From assembly GCA_013151255.1 (NCBI GenBank), contig JAADIQ010000080.1:1-38615 (forward strand): 38,615 nucleotides of DNA, written 5' to 3'. Shown here piece after piece: positions 1 through 9,621 of this stretch. The notes under the pieces were generated by a model. That model made no database searches, had not been told where the DNA came from, and saw nothing but the letters and a program-made list of their open reading frames with translations. How positions within the stretch are numbered: position 1 is the stretch's first letter; every line of letters begins with the position of its first letter. The DNA comes from Alphaproteobacteria bacterium (GTDB taxonomy: Bacteria > Pseudomonadota > Alphaproteobacteria > Caulobacterales > Parvularculaceae). Made by a program: the position numbers and the translations under genes.

Positions 1-774
<774 letters not shown>

Positions 775-847
775 CTTCTTTTCCCGCGCAGATTACCTAT
801 CTAGCGCATAAGCGGTTGCCCCGCCTGACGCAAGAAAGCCCGTTCCG

Positions 848-1213
848 ATGCCGGCCAAACTGCCAACGATAAAATTAAAGCGCGCCTATGAAAGCCCGTC
901 CAAATCGGACGGAAGACGCATTTTGGTCGAGCGATTATGGCCGCGAGGCATTAAGAAAGAGGATGCGGCTTTATTTGTGTGGCTGAAAGAGATCGCGCCG
1001 AGCACCGAGCTGCGCAAATGGTACGATCATGCCCCCGCGAAATGGCCGGGCTTTCAAAAGCGCTACCTCAAGGAGCTGGCCGGCAATGGCGAGCAAGTCG
1101 CCCGGCTGCGAGAGATTTGCGCGGCGAAAACCGTGACATTCGTTTTTGCAGCCAAAGACGAGACCCGCAATAGCGCTGTGGTCTTGAAGGCATACATAGA
1201 AAACCTCGCCTAA
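848..1213 (+). CDS. DUF488 family protein (YeaO-like)
   Basis: This encodes 121 residues. The order YESPSKSDGRRILVERLWPRG, then WLKEIAPSTELRKWYDH, then a C-terminal TFVFAAKDETRNSAVVLK, matches the DUF488/YeaO family in length and motif order. The function is not established for the family. The conserved R-WPRG and the E-R-N-A stretch near the end are the family hallmarks. The ATG at 848 is the only sensible start, with a weak AAGAAAG about 10 bases upstream. It stands alone, divergent from malic enzyme and 77 bp before nfu, and nothing in the context gives it a role. Confidence 0.85.
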   Translation: MPAKLPTIKLKRAYESPSKSDGRRILVERLWPRGIKKEDAALFVWLKEIAPSTELRKWYDHAPAKWPGFQKRYLKELAGNGEQVARLREICAAKTVTFVFAAKDETRNSAVVLKAYIENLA

Positions 1214-1290
1214 GCGGCCATTGCAGCGCGGCGGTAAAGGGCTTATTTATGGCCTTCACTTAAATCGCGTCAGGCAATGAAGGCCGCCCC

Positions 1291-1878
1291 ATGTTTATTC
1301 AGACCGAAGACACGCCCAACCCGCAATCGATGAAGTTTCTGCCCGGTCAGCCGGTGCTCGGCATTGGCGCGCTCGGCATGGATTTTCCGACCATGGAGAC
1401 GGCGGCGGCCTCGCCGCTGGCGGCGATGCTGTTTGAGACCGACGGGGTGATGAGCGTTTATCTTGGGGCGGATTTTATCACTGTCACCAAGGCGGAGGCC
1501 GTGGAATGGATGCATATCAAGCCGGCGCTGCTCGGCGCGATTGCGGATTTTCTCACCGCCGGCATGCCGGTGCTGAACGAGGGCGCCGAGGCCGCATCCG
1601 GCAACCCGGCGACACCGCTGGAAGATTATGAAGGCGAGGACCGCGAGATAGTCGAGCAAATCATCGAGCTCATCGACACCCGCGTCAGGCCTGCTGTCGC
1701 GGCCGATGGCGGCGACATCGTTTTTAAGCATTACGAGCCGCGCACCGGCGTCGTCTTTTTGTCGATGCATGGCGCCTGCGCCGGCTGCCCGTCCGCGACC
1801 CTGACCTTGAAATCCGGCATTGAAAACATGCTCAAGCACTATGTCCCGGAAGTGGCGAGCGTTGAGGCGGTGGGGTAA
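1291..1878 (+). CDS. nfuA: Nfu-type iron-sulfur cluster scaffold/carrier protein
   Basis: The protein has 195 residues. The N-terminal Nfu domain (about 1-90) starts MFIQTEDTPNPQSMKFLPG, typical of the alphaproteobacterial and mitochondrial NFU1 form. The C-terminal NifU-like domain (about 115-190) carries the cluster-binding CxxC at C163 and C166 in GACAGCPS. Family knowledge: Nfu proteins hold a 4Fe-4S cluster at the interface of a dimer and pass it to apo-enzymes such as lipoyl synthase. AAGG lies just before the ATG. Possible clients are MiaB, encoded 6 kb downstream, and aconitase-type enzymes; this is inference. Confidence 0.93.
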   Translation: MFIQTEDTPNPQSMKFLPGQPVLGIGALGMDFPTMETAAASPLAAMLFETDGVMSVYLGADFITVTKAEAVEWMHIKPALLGAIADFLTAGMPVLNEGAEAASGNPATPLEDYEGEDREIVEQIIELIDTRVRPAVAADGGDIVFKHYEPRTGVVFLSMHGACAGCPSATLTLKSGIENMLKHYVPEVASVEAVG

Positions 1879-1963
1879 AACGCCAGGTCTTTTCAGTTTG
1901 CGTAAAGCTTGATTGTTTGGCGCCTCCGGGTGAAGATTGTGCGCGCTAGAAAAGGAAATTCCT

Positions 1964-2173
1964 ATGTCTGACAAAGTCTACGCCATTTCAAAAGTCGTCG
2001 GCACCTCGAAGAAGTCGATTGAGGATGCGATTGAAAACGCGATTTCTACCGCCTCCAAGTCAATCAAACATCTCGATTGGTTCGAGGTGAAGGAGACCCG
2101 CGGCTTTATCGACAATGACAAGGTGGCTTACTACCAGGTGAGCCTTGAGCTTGGCTTCCGCTACGAAAAATAA
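1964..2173 (+). CDS. Dodecin family flavin-binding protein
   Basis: This encodes 69 residues beginning MSDKVYAISKVVGTS and ending with a beta strand YYQVSLELGFRYEK. The length, the SKKSIEDAIENAI helix, the central HLDWFEVKETRG and the final strand are those of dodecins. Dodecins assemble into hollow dodecamers that bind flavin pairs and are thought to buffer free FMN or riboflavin in the cytoplasm. The conserved Trp in DWFEV is the residue that stacks on the isoalloxazine ring. An in-frame upstream ATG at 1937 is unlikely: the ATG at 1964 has AAAGGAA close upstream and gives exactly the family length. Confidence 0.92.
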   Translation: MSDKVYAISKVVGTSKKSIEDAIENAISTASKSIKHLDWFEVKETRGFIDNDKVAYYQVSLELGFRYEK

Positions 2174-2215
2174 TAATCGGCAGTGTTTCGTCGCCGCTAC
2201 CGGAAGTGACCGCCC

Positions 2216-2809
2216 ATGTCTGACAAGATGATCAATGACCAGGCCCTCGACATTATCTTTCGCGAGGCGCGCACCCATAATGGATGGGAGACGCGCGCGG
2301 TGTCGCGGCCGCTGATGCAGGCGGTCTATGATTTAGCCAAATTGGCCCCGACCTCAGCCAATTGTTCACCGGCGCGGTTTGTGTTCGTCGCCTCGCTGGA
2401 GGCTAAGGCGCGGCTGAAGCCGCATTTGAGCGAAGGCAATGTCGAAAAGACCATGGCCGCGCCCTGTTGCGTCATCATCGCCCACGACATGGACTTTCAC
2501 GAGCGGTTGCCGGAATTATTTCCGCATACGGATGCAAAAAGCTGGTTTGCCGGCAATGATGCGCTGATCAAGGAAACCGCCACCCGCAACGGCACGCTGC
2601 AAGGCGCCTATTTCCTCATCGCCGCCCGCGCGCTCGGGCTCGATTGCGGGCCGATGTCCGGGTTTGACGCAGCCGGCGTTAATAAGGAATTTTTCGCCGG
2701 CACATCTTATGAAGCGAACTTCCTTTGCAATATCGGCTACGGCACCGACAAAGATATGTTCGACCGCTCGCCAAGGCTTGAGTTTGACGCGGCCTGCGAG
2801 ATCATCTGA
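2216..2809 (+). CDS. rutE: Nitroreductase family protein, RutE/malonic semialdehyde reductase type
   Basis: This encodes 197 residues of the nitroreductase fold. It follows the RutE pattern: IFREARTHNGW near the N-terminus, LAPTSANCSPARFVFV for FMN/substrate contacts, then QGAYFLIAARALGLDCGPMSGFD and a C-terminal GYGTDKDMFDRSPRL. Known family role: flavin-dependent reduction of malonic semialdehyde to 3-hydroxypropionate in the Rut uracil degradation pathway. No other rut gene is present here, so a general aldehyde- or quinone-reducing role is possible. GGAAG precedes the ATG by about 10 bases. Its 3' end overlaps the convergent amidase by 8 bp. Confidence 0.85.
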   Translation: MSDKMINDQALDIIFREARTHNGWETRAVSRPLMQAVYDLAKLAPTSANCSPARFVFVASLEAKARLKPHLSEGNVEKTMAAPCCVIIAHDMDFHERLPELFPHTDAKSWFAGNDALIKETATRNGTLQGAYFLIAARALGLDCGPMSGFDAAGVNKEFFAGTSYEANFLCNIGYGTDKDMFDRSPRLEFDAACEII

Positions 2810-3395
2810 GCCCCGCTAGCGTCAGCGCTGCAAACTTTTCCCACGGAAAATTTTCGCCCGGATCGGTGCGCCTTGCCGGGTCAAACCGCGCATGGCTGAC
2901 CACATGGGCGAGGTTTGGATATTTCGCCCAGGCATAGCGGATGATTTGCGCCGTTGCGCGCAGCTGCCAATCGGAAAATCCATCGCCACCGCTTTGCGCA
3001 TTGACGATTTCAACGCCGAGCGACCAATCGTTCACCCGCCGCGCGCCATCATAAACCTCCGGGTGGGAACAATTATTGCGCACATGCCAGGCGGCGCGTC
3101 GCTCCGGCGCGCTCGCCCAGACAAAGTCCCCATGCGCGGCTTCGTTCTCGTCCGCCACCAGCCAGTGAAAACTGGCGCGATGTGCGACCATCACCGAGAC
3201 CGCGCCCGCGGTGGACGCCCCGGCGGTGGCGTGGATGACGATGGCGCGGATTGCGCTCGCCGGCGCTTCTGGGCGCGCCGATGTGCAATCCGGCGCGGCG
3301 GCCCAGGCGGCGGGATGAATTTTCTCGCGCAGAGGGTGCGCTGCTGGCTTTGCCTCCGCGGGCAGGTTGAATTGAAAATCTTTTGGATCGCCCAT
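2802..3395 (-). CDS. N-acetylmuramoyl-L-alanine amidase (Amidase_2 / AmpD-like)
   Basis: This encodes 197 residues from an ATG at 3393-3395, preceded on the minus strand by a perfect AAAGGAGG; the reading frame stays open further upstream but without such a site. The Amidase_2 fold is visible from about residue 48: AIVIHATAGAST with H55, FHWLVADE, WHVRNN, GVEIVN with E129, VVSHARFDPARRTDPG with H168 and D178. H55, H168 and D178 are the expected zinc ligands. There is no signal peptide, so an AmpD-like cytoplasmic role in recycling anhydro-muropeptides is likelier than a secreted autolysin. It is divergent from tsaB, with an 88-bp gap. Confidence 0.88.
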   Translation of the reverse strand: MGDPKDFQFNLPAEAKPAAHPLREKIHPAAWAAAPDCTSARPEAPASAIRAIVIHATAGASTAGAVSVMVAHRASFHWLVADENEAAHGDFVWASAPERRAAWHVRNNCSHPEVYDGARRVNDWSLGVEIVNAQSGGDGFSDWQLRATAQIIRYAWAKYPNLAHVVSHARFDPARRTDPGENFPWEKFAALTLAGLR

Positions 3396-3483
3396 GGCGG
3401 TCCTCCTTTGTTGCGCCGCCTTTTGCGGCGGGATGTGAAATTTGGGACTTGCGATGGCGCCAACGGGGTTTATGCAAAGCGCC

Positions 3484-4155
3484 ATGTTGGTCATGGGCCT
3501 CGACACCGCGTTGCAGCGCTGCTCGGTCGCTATCTTAAGGGATGGCGCGGTGGTGGGGGATCAATCTGTCGATATGGCGCGCGGCCATGCGGAGCATCTG
3601 GCGCCGATGGCGGCGGCGGCGCTGAGTGAGGCGGGCGTCAAAATCGCTGATCTTGACCGCATCGGCGTGGTTGTCGGCCCCGGCGGCTTCACCGGCGTCC
3701 GGATTGCGCTTTCCTTCGCCAGGGGCCTTGCCATCGGCGTCGATATTGATGTCGTCGGGATTACCAGCCTGGCGGCGCTGGCGGGGAATGTGGACGATGC
3801 CGGCGATGGCGAGCTGATTGCGCCGATAATCGACGCAAGACGGGGCCAAGTTTATGCAGCGCTATATGAACAAAGCGGCCTCTGCCGCGTACAGCCATTC
3901 GTTTCCGACCCGGAACAGGCCCTGAAATTACTGAAAGATGCCGCCCAAGACGCAAAAATCATAACCATCGGCTCAGGCGCCAGCCTGTTGCCGCCTGGCG
4001 TATGGCGGCAATCGCAAGGCGATGCGCAAATCGACGCCAAAATCGTCGCTGCGCTGGCTGCAGAAGCCGCCCCGCCCTTTGGCCGCCCGCCGCCGCTCTA
4101 TCTGCGCGGCCCGGACGCGAAGCCGTCCCAGCCTTCTGGGGCGCCGCGACAATGA
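3484..4155 (+). CDS. tsaB: tRNA threonylcarbamoyladenosine biosynthesis protein TsaB
   Basis: This encodes 223 residues starting MLVMGLDTALQRCSVAIL, an ASKHA-fold N-terminus. The signature GPGGFTGVRIALSFARGLA lies at about 65-83, and DARRGQVYAALYE follows. TsaB is a non-catalytic partner of TsaD and TsaE in making t6A37 of ANN-decoding tRNAs. In-frame ATGs lie upstream at 3442, 3454 and 3472, but only 3484 gives the normal family N-terminus directly before the first beta strand. The stop overlaps the rimI start as ATGA, so the two genes are translationally coupled. Confidence 0.94.
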   Translation: MLVMGLDTALQRCSVAILRDGAVVGDQSVDMARGHAEHLAPMAAAALSEAGVKIADLDRIGVVVGPGGFTGVRIALSFARGLAIGVDIDVVGITSLAALAGNVDDAGDGELIAPIIDARRGQVYAALYEQSGLCRVQPFVSDPEQALKLLKDAAQDAKIITIGSGASLLPPGVWRQSQGDAQIDAKIVAALAAEAAPPFGRPPPLYLRGPDAKPSQPSGAPRQ

Positions 4156-4595
4156 CCTATGCAATCCGGTCCGCCGGCCCTGACGACGCCGCCCTGTTGG
4201 CGCGGCTTGAGGCGCAATCTTTCGGCGAGCGCAGCTGGGGTGAAAACAACGTAAAGGCGAGTTTTGTCGCGCCGCGCGTGACAATTTTGTTGGCGGGAAA
4301 GCCCGCAAATCCGCCTTCGGGCTTTGCCATGTGGCGCGATTTAGACGGCGAGGCGGAGCTATTGACCATCGGCGTGGAGCCGGGCGCGCAACGCCAGGGC
4401 CTCGCGGCCGCTTTGTTGGCGGCTGTCCGCAAGCAGGCGTTGGAGACCGGCGCCGCGCGGCTGTTCCTGGAGGTCGACGCCGGCAATGAAGCCGCGCTTG
4501 CGCTTTACAGGGCCGGGGGGTTTGAAAAAATCAGCCTGCGGCGGGCCTATTATCGCGATGGCGCTGATGCGGTTATCATGCAGGTGATGTTGTAG
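4152..4595 (+). CDS. rimI: Ribosomal-protein-alanine N-acetyltransferase RimI (GNAT)
   Basis: This encodes 147 residues from the ATG that overlaps the tsaB stop. It has the GNAT fold: AELLTIGVEPGAQRQGLAAALL is motif A with the Q/R-x-x-G-x-A acetyl-CoA loop, followed by LFLEVDAGNEAALALYRAGGF, which is the usual RimI ending. RimI acetylates the N-terminal alanine of ribosomal protein S18, and in many bacteria it is encoded next to tsaB, as here. The upstream open frame to 4002 lies inside tsaB and is not part of the gene. Confidence 0.92.
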   Translation: MTYAIRSAGPDDAALLARLEAQSFGERSWGENNVKASFVAPRVTILLAGKPANPPSGFAMWRDLDGEAELLTIGVEPGAQRQGLAAALLAAVRKQALETGAARLFLEVDAGNEAALALYRAGGFEKISLRRAYYRDGADAVIMQVML

Positions 4596-4698
4596 AACGT
4601 GGACGGTTTTCGCTTTACAGTTGCAAGCCTGGGGCGAGGCGTGGATAAACGGTCGCGTGCCCGCACCTCGGAGCCCGCACCCCACGGAGAGAGAACAG

Positions 4699-5067
4699 AT
4701 GGACCGGTTAGAAAAGATTTGCAGCCAAAAAGGCATGCGCATGACCGAGCAGCGCCGCGTCATTGCGCGGGTCCTGTCGGTGGCCGCCGACCATCCCGAT
4801 GTGGAGGAAATCCATCGCCGCGCGATTGAAATCGACGCCAATATCTCGATCGCCACGGTCTACCGGACAATGCGCCTGTTTGAAGAATCCGGCGTCGTTG
4901 AACGCCATGATTTTCAGGACGGGCGCGCGCGCTACGAAGAAGCGACCGAAGACCATCACGACCATCTAATCGATTTGCGCTCCGGCGAAGTGATTGAGTT
5001 CGTCAATGAGGAAATCGAAAAGCTGCAACAGCGCATATGGCTACAAGCTGGTCGACCACCGGCTTGA
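4699..5067 (+). CDS. fur: Fur family ferric uptake regulator, C-terminus disrupted by a frameshift
   Basis: This encodes 122 residues from the ATG at 4699, which follows GGAGAGAGAACAG. The winged-helix domain (about 1-80) contains GMRMTEQRRVIARVL and SIATVYRTMRLFEE. The metal site HHDH is at 86-89, followed by DLRSGEVIEF. After R112 the frame reads IWLQAGRPPA and stops at 5067. One frame over, from 5036 to a stop at 5102-5104, the sequence encodes YGYKLVDHRLELYGVPLKK, the normal Fur ending. The junction at about 5034-5036 therefore has one extra base or has lost 2, 5, 8 or 11. A loss of 11 would restore a 138-residue protein. The DNA-binding and main metal regions are intact, so the truncated protein may retain some function. 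Confidence 0.85.
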   Translation: MDRLEKICSQKGMRMTEQRRVIARVLSVAADHPDVEEIHRRAIEIDANISIATVYRTMRLFEESGVVERHDFQDGRARYEEATEDHHDHLIDLRSGEVIEFVNEEIEKLQQRIWLQAGRPPA

Positions 5068-5145
5068 GCTTTACGGCGTGCCGCTCAAGAAGCGCGACTC
5101 TTAAAACCCTCGTTAGCAGAATCAACCAAAAACCAGTCTGGAATC

Positions 5146-5176
5146 TTGACTTTCTCCGAGGTAAACTGACTAGTGT
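5146..5176 (+). promoter_or_regulatory. Possible sigma70-like promoter before the ferritin-like gene
   Basis: TTGACT at 5146-5151 and TAGTGT at 5171-5176 are separated by 19 bases in the 146-bp space between fur and the diiron gene. The -35 is good and the -10 is weak, so this is only a candidate. Confidence 0.25.
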
Positions 5177-5250
5177 ACTTCGATGTTTAATCGCATTCTA
5201 ACCGCCCAACGGTAACCGGTTAGAGGCCGACGAAATTTGGAGAACCAACG

Positions 5251-6351
5251 ATGGCGTCTTTGCGCGAGCTTTATCCCATTCCCGATGTCGATCCCTGCTG
5301 GAGCGTTCCTCAAAATTTCGAAGCCGCGTTTGATTGGGACTATGACGACGGCCGCAAGCAGATGATGCACCTTTATCAAAAGGGCAAGGACATGCAGTGG
5401 GATGCGCTCAACCGCATCGACTGGGGGCTTGAGCTTGATTATGAAAACCCGATGGGGTTGCCGGATGAGGTGTTGGGCATTTTCCATACGCCCTATTGGG
5501 CGAAGATGAACAAAAAGGAACAGACGGAATTTCGCCGCAATTCGCAAGCGTGGACGATGTCGCAATTCATGCAAGGCGAACAGGCGGCGATGATTTGCGC
5601 CGCCAAAATTGTCCAACAGGTGCCGGACTTGGACGCAAAGTTTTACGCCTCGACGCAAACCATGGATGAAGCCCGCCATGTTGAGGCCTATAAAAAATAC
5701 TTGGGAAAGCTAGACCTCGCCTACCCAATGACGGCGCCGCTGCAGGAGCTTGTTGATCAAGCGTTGCGCGATTCGCGCTGGGACATGACTTATCTCGCCA
5801 TGCAGGTGGTAATAGAAGGCCTGGCGCTGGCCGCGTTTGGCAATATCCGCGAGCTTTCGAAAAACCAACTGACGCAGCAGCTCAATGCTTACGTGATGGA
5901 GGACGAGTCGCGCCATGTGGCGTTTGGTCGGTTGACGTTGAAAGAATATTATCCGCAGCTCACCCAAGCCGAACGCAATGAACGCGAGGAGTTTCTGGTG
6001 GAAGCGTGTTATCTGATGCGCGACCGGTTCGAGGGCCGCGAGCTTTACATCGATATGGACCTTCCCGTTGAGGAGATCATCGCCGCGCAAGAGCAGACCG
6101 AAGCGCGCAAATTATTCAGAACAATGTTGTTTCAGCGTATTGTGCCAATTGTCCGTGACATCGGTCTGTGGTCTGATAAAATTCAGGAAGCCTATGCAAA
6201 AATGGGCGTCATCGGATTTGCAGATGTTGACTATGAAAAGCTGTCGGCAGATGACGAAAAGCGCGCCGCGGAGTTTGATGAAATCAACAAAAACCGGCGT
6301 GAAGACTATGTCGCAGAAGTGGCGGCGTTAGGCGCAACGGCGGCGGAATAA
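5251..6351 (+). CDS. Ferritin-like / R2-like diiron protein of unknown substrate
   Basis: This encodes 366 residues, mostly helical, with the carboxylate-bridged diiron pattern: a Glu in FMQGEQAAM, DEARHVEAY, a further Glu in VVIEGLALAAFG, and EDESRHVAFGRLTL. These supply the two E/D-ExxRH pairs used by ferritin-like N-oxygenases and related R2-like oxidases. There is no signal peptide. The reaction is not known; AurF-type N-oxygenases and R2-like ligand-binding oxidases are the nearest families I can name. GGAG precedes the ATG. Its place directly after fur suggests a link with iron status, which is inference. Confidence 0.82.
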   Translation: MASLRELYPIPDVDPCWSVPQNFEAAFDWDYDDGRKQMMHLYQKGKDMQWDALNRIDWGLELDYENPMGLPDEVLGIFHTPYWAKMNKKEQTEFRRNSQAWTMSQFMQGEQAAMICAAKIVQQVPDLDAKFYASTQTMDEARHVEAYKKYLGKLDLAYPMTAPLQELVDQALRDSRWDMTYLAMQVVIEGLALAAFGNIRELSKNQLTQQLNAYVMEDESRHVAFGRLTLKEYYPQLTQAERNEREEFLVEACYLMRDRFEGRELYIDMDLPVEEIIAAQEQTEARKLFRTMLFQRIVPIVRDIGLWSDKIQEAYAKMGVIGFADVDYEKLSADDEKRAAEFDEINKNRREDYVAEVAALGATAAE

Positions 6352-6353
6352 AT

Positions 6354-7097
6354 TTACGACGGGCAGTAAGCGGCGGCGATAATGCGCCCCTGGTCCGACT
6401 CATGGACAAGGATCGCGCAATGATCGCCGGCTTGCGGCGCATCTGCGGTCAGGCGCCCGCCTTCGCTGGCGACTTCGCCGAGCGATTGTAAACCAGTGAC
6501 GACATTAATTTCCTGGATAACCATTCCGGCATTCTCGCCGTGATGAATTTCAGTGTTCACAACAGGTTTGAGCGTTGCCAGAAACGCCTCGCCGCCGGCC
6601 TCGGTTGCGCCAATCTCAAACACCATTTCGTCACCGTCGCGCCGGGCTGAAATCGCCGCCACCGGCTGGCTGGCGCGCGCGGCGTTGATCAGCGCGCCAA
6701 CGTCCTCGCGGTCAGACCCGACAGCCTCCGCCAGGCCGTTGATGACGATTTGCGGGGTATAGACCGAGCTGCGCCCGCGCAGATTTTTGTTATATTGGCG
6801 CTGGCGCTTGGTGCATTGCGGGTCTGAGTATGGGTCGCGCCAGCGGCCATGACGGGTCTCCAGCTTGTTCCAGTAATCGACATGCCAGCTGATGGCGATG
6901 ACATCGTCGCGCGATGCAAGCTCTGAGAAATACGCATCCGCGGCGCGGCATGAGCTGCAAGCCTGGGAGGTGAATAACTCAACCACCACCGGACCGTTGG
7001 CGCTGCCTTGCGCTAGGTCTTGCGCCAGACTTTGTGTTAGTCCGGCGGCAAATAAAGCCGTCGCGCCGACGAAATATCTTAAAACCCAAAACCGCAT
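6354..7097 (-). CDS. Secreted DUF1223 (thioredoxin-fold) protein
   Basis: This encodes 247 residues with an N-terminal hydrophobic stretch (about 5-25, ending SLAQ) that looks like a signal peptide. The DUF1223 pattern follows: VVELFTSQACSSC with C47 and C50, DVIAISWHVDYWN, SVYTPQIVINGLAEAVGSDR. The family is periplasmic and has a thioredoxin-like core; its function is not established, and a redox role is plausible from the CxxC. The usual PPAD after the second Cys is RAAD here. It is convergent with the diiron gene, with only 2 bp between stops, and divergent from miaB. Confidence 0.88.
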   Translation of the reverse strand: MRFWVLRYFVGATALFAAGLTQSLAQDLAQGSANGPVVVELFTSQACSSCRAADAYFSELASRDDVIAISWHVDYWNKLETRHGRWRDPYSDPQCTKRQRQYNKNLRGRSSVYTPQIVINGLAEAVGSDREDVGALINAARASQPVAAISARRDGDEMVFEIGATEAGGEAFLATLKPVVNTEIHHGENAGMVIQEINVVTGLQSLGEVASEGGRLTADAPQAGDHCAILVHESDQGRIIAAAYCPS

Positions 7098-7257
7098 AAA
7101 CTACTCACACCCGTCCCTCGCCGGCAGTCTGCCGGCGTTGGCCTTCCCATTCAAAGCAATCCTGCTCAATTTCCCGCGAGTATCGTTACCCGTCGGTCAT
7201 TGCATATCGCCGCCCGGCTGCCTAAATAGCCGCGTTTGATGGAACTAGCGGCCAAAA

Positions 7258-8643
7258 ATGACACAAGCGCGGCAAAAACAAGGAAAATCGGTCTTCATCC
7301 GCACCTATGGGTGTCAGATGAATGTCTATGATTCCGAGCGCATGGCGGGCCTGTTAAAACCTCTCGGCTATGGCGTTGTGGACGCCCCGGACGCCGCCGA
7401 CCTCGTCATCCTCAATACTTGCCATATCCGTGAGAAGGCGGCGGAAAAAGTCTATTCCGAACTTGGCCGGTTAAAGAAAATCAAAGCCGCGCGCGCCCGC
7501 GACGGCGAGGAGATGGTCATCGCCGTCGCTGGTTGTGTGGCGCAGGCGGAAGGGCCTGAAATTATCGCCCGTGCGCCGATGGTCGATTTGGTGGTCGGCC
7601 CGCAAGCCTATCATCAGTTGCCGGAGCTTTTAGCGCGCGCCGCGCGCGAACGCGGCGACATTCTCGCAACCGATTTTGCGGTGGAAGAAAAATTCGACCG
7701 CCTGGCTGAACGTGAAGTCGATGGTCCGGCGGCGTACCTCACCATTCAGGAAGGCTGCGATAAATTCTGCACGTTTTGCGTTGTTCCTTATACGCGCGGC
7801 GCGGAAGTCTCGCGCAGCGTTGATGCGGTAACAGTAGAGGCGCGCTCGCTTGCATCGCAAGGCGTGAAGGAAATCACCCTGCTGGGCCAGAACGTAAATG
7901 CATGGCGTGGCGGCGCGCCTGCAGGTGATGTGGGTGCAACCGGTTCGTGGGGCTTGGGCGAGTTGTGCCGCCATCTGGCGAAGATCGACGGGCTGGAGCG
8001 CATCCGCTTCATGACCTCGCACCCCCGCGATATGGATGACGGGCTGATCGCCGCACTGGGTGAGGAAGAAAAGCTGATGCCTTATCTGCATCTGCCGGTG
8101 CAGGCGGGCTCGGACAAAATCCTCAAAGCCATGAATCGCGGCCATAGCGCCAAGACCTATATCGACCAGATCGCTAAAATCCGTGCGGCAAGGCCGGATA
8201 TCGCCCTTTCCGGCGACTTCATCGTTGGTTTCCCAGGCGAAACGAATGCGGATTTTGAAGCGACTTTGGCGCTTGTCGAGGAGGTTCAATATGCCTCGGC
8301 CTATTCGTTCAAATATTCCCGCCGGCCCGGCACGCCCGGCGCGGCAATGCCCGGTCAGGTCGCGGAAGGCGAGAAAAATCAACGTCTAGCCCGGCTTCAG
8401 ACGCTATTAGAGGCGCAGCGGGCGGACTTTAACCGCGCCCAGATTGGCAAAATCTTGCCCGTTTTGTTCGAAAAACCCGGCCGTCACCCCGGCCAGTTGA
8501 TCGGCCGCTCGCCATATTTGCAAAGCGTTCACGTTGATGCGCCACAATCCATGCTAGGCTCCATTGCGCCGGTGCGTATCGAAGATGTAACGCCCAATGC
8601 ACTCGCCGGCGTGCTCGTAAGGAAAGCTGAGGCCGCCGCTTGA
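7258..8643 (+). CDS. miaB: tRNA-2-methylthio-N6-dimethylallyladenosine synthase MiaB
   Basis: This encodes 461 residues. The N-terminal UPF0004 domain has its three cluster cysteines, C19 (RTYGCQMN), C55 (NTCHIREKA) and C93 (AGCVAQAEG). The radical SAM CxxxCxxC is C167, C171 and C174 in [22 protein letters not shown] domain occupies about the last 65 residues. MiaB methylthiolates i6A37 of UNN-decoding tRNAs using SAM and two 4Fe-4S clusters. The ATG at 7258 gives the family-standard N-terminus, but no strong ribosome binding site is visible. The stop overlaps the phoH TTG start. It heads the miaB-phoH-ybeY-corC-lnt operon. Confidence 0.96.
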   Translation: MTQARQKQGKSVFIRTYGCQMNVYDSERMAGLLKPLGYGVVDAPDAADLVILNTCHIREKAAEKVYSELGRLKKIKAARARDGEEMVIAVAGCVAQAEGPEIIARAPMVDLVVGPQAYHQLPELLARAARERGDILATDFAVEEKFDRLAEREVDGPAAYLTIQEGCDKFCTFCVVPYTRGAEVSRSVDAVTVEARSLASQGVKEITLLGQNVNAWRGGAPAGDVGATGSWGLGELCRHLAKIDGLERIRFMTSHPRDMDDGLIAALGEEEKLMPYLHLPVQAGSDKILKAMNRGHSAKTYIDQIAKIRAARPDIALSGDFIVGFPGETNADFEATLALVEEVQYASAYSFKYSRRPGTPGAAMPGQVAEGEKNQRLARLQTLLEAQRADFNRAQIGKILPVLFEKPGRHPGQLIGRSPYLQSVHVDAPQSMLGSIAPVRIEDVTPNALAGVLVRKAEAAA

Positions 8644-9617
8644 GCGAACGCAAAACCGCAGATCGGGTTGACCATATTGAGTTTGACGACAACCGGCTGG
8701 TGGCTGAGTTGTCCGGCCAGCACGACGCGCATCTCACCATCCTTGAAGACGCCCTCAGCGTGCGGATTGATCCGCGCGGCAACCGCTTTGCGGTGAGCGG
8801 CCGCGCGCGCGCCCGCGCTATCCGCGCCTTAACCGCGCTTTATGAAAAACTTGAGCGCGGCGAACCGGTCGGGCCTGGCGAGGCGTTGGCCGCCGCCAAG
8901 CTGTCCGCCGCGCCGGCGCCAAAATCGGTTAAGGCCGCCGAGGCGGCGTCAATCAAGACGCCCAAGCGGCTGATCTCGGCGCGCTCGCCCAATCAGGCGG
9001 CCTATCTTGAAAACCTCAATTCCAACGATTTGACCTTCGGCGTCGGCCCGGCCGGCACCGGCAAGACATATCTGGCGGTTGCCCATGCGGTGGGCCAGCT
9101 GTTAAGCGGCGCCGTTGACCGGATAATTTTATCGCGCCCGGCGCTGGAGGCTGGCGAGCGCATAGGCTTTCTGCCCGGCGACATGAAGGAAAAGGTCGAC
9201 CCGTTTTTGCGCCCGCTCTATGATGCGCTCAACGATATGATGCATCCGGACTATATTGAGCGGCGCATCGCCGCTGGCGATATTGAAATTGCGCCGATTG
9301 CCTTCATGCGCGGGCGCACGCTGGCGCGCGCGGCGGTAATCCTTGATGAGGCGCAAAATGCAACGCCTGAGCAGATGAAAATGTTTTTAACCCGGCTGGG
9401 CGAAGGCGCGCATATGGCGGTGACGGGCGATCCCTCGCAAACCGACTTGCCGGCGGGGCAAACCTCGGGCCTTGCCGATGCGCTCTCGGTGCTTCACGGG
9501 GTTGAGGGCGTCGGCGAGACCCATTTTACCGCCGCTGACGTGGTGCGCCATCCGCTCGTGGCGCGGATCATTAATGCGTATGATGCAGCCGGCGCCAAAA
9601 AAGGCGGCCGTGATTGA
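8640..9617 (+). CDS. phoH: PhoH family ATPase
   Basis: This encodes 325 residues starting at a TTG that overlaps the miaB stop (TTGA). The Walker A is GPAGTGKT at 136-143, the Walker B is VILDEAQNA at about 235, and [11 protein letters not shown] is the PhoH signature. The N-terminal 75 residues are KH-like. PhoH (YbeZ) is a cytoplasmic ATPase linked to RNA metabolism and found beside ybeY in many bacteria, as here. The TTG start is supported by coupling and by the absence of a better in-frame start; it is still the least certain point of the call. Confidence 0.94.
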   Translation: MSERKTADRVDHIEFDDNRLVAELSGQHDAHLTILEDALSVRIDPRGNRFAVSGRARARAIRALTALYEKLERGEPVGPGEALAAAKLSAAPAPKSVKAAEAASIKTPKRLISARSPNQAAYLENLNSNDLTFGVGPAGTGKTYLAVAHAVGQLLSGAVDRIILSRPALEAGERIGFLPGDMKEKVDPFLRPLYDALNDMMHPDYIERRIAAGDIEIAPIAFMRGRTLARAAVILDEAQNATPEQMKMFLTRLGEGAHMAVTGDPSQTDLPAGQTSGLADALSVLHGVEGVGETHFTAADVVRHPLVARIINAYDAAGAKKGGRD

Positions 9618-9621
9618 GGCC

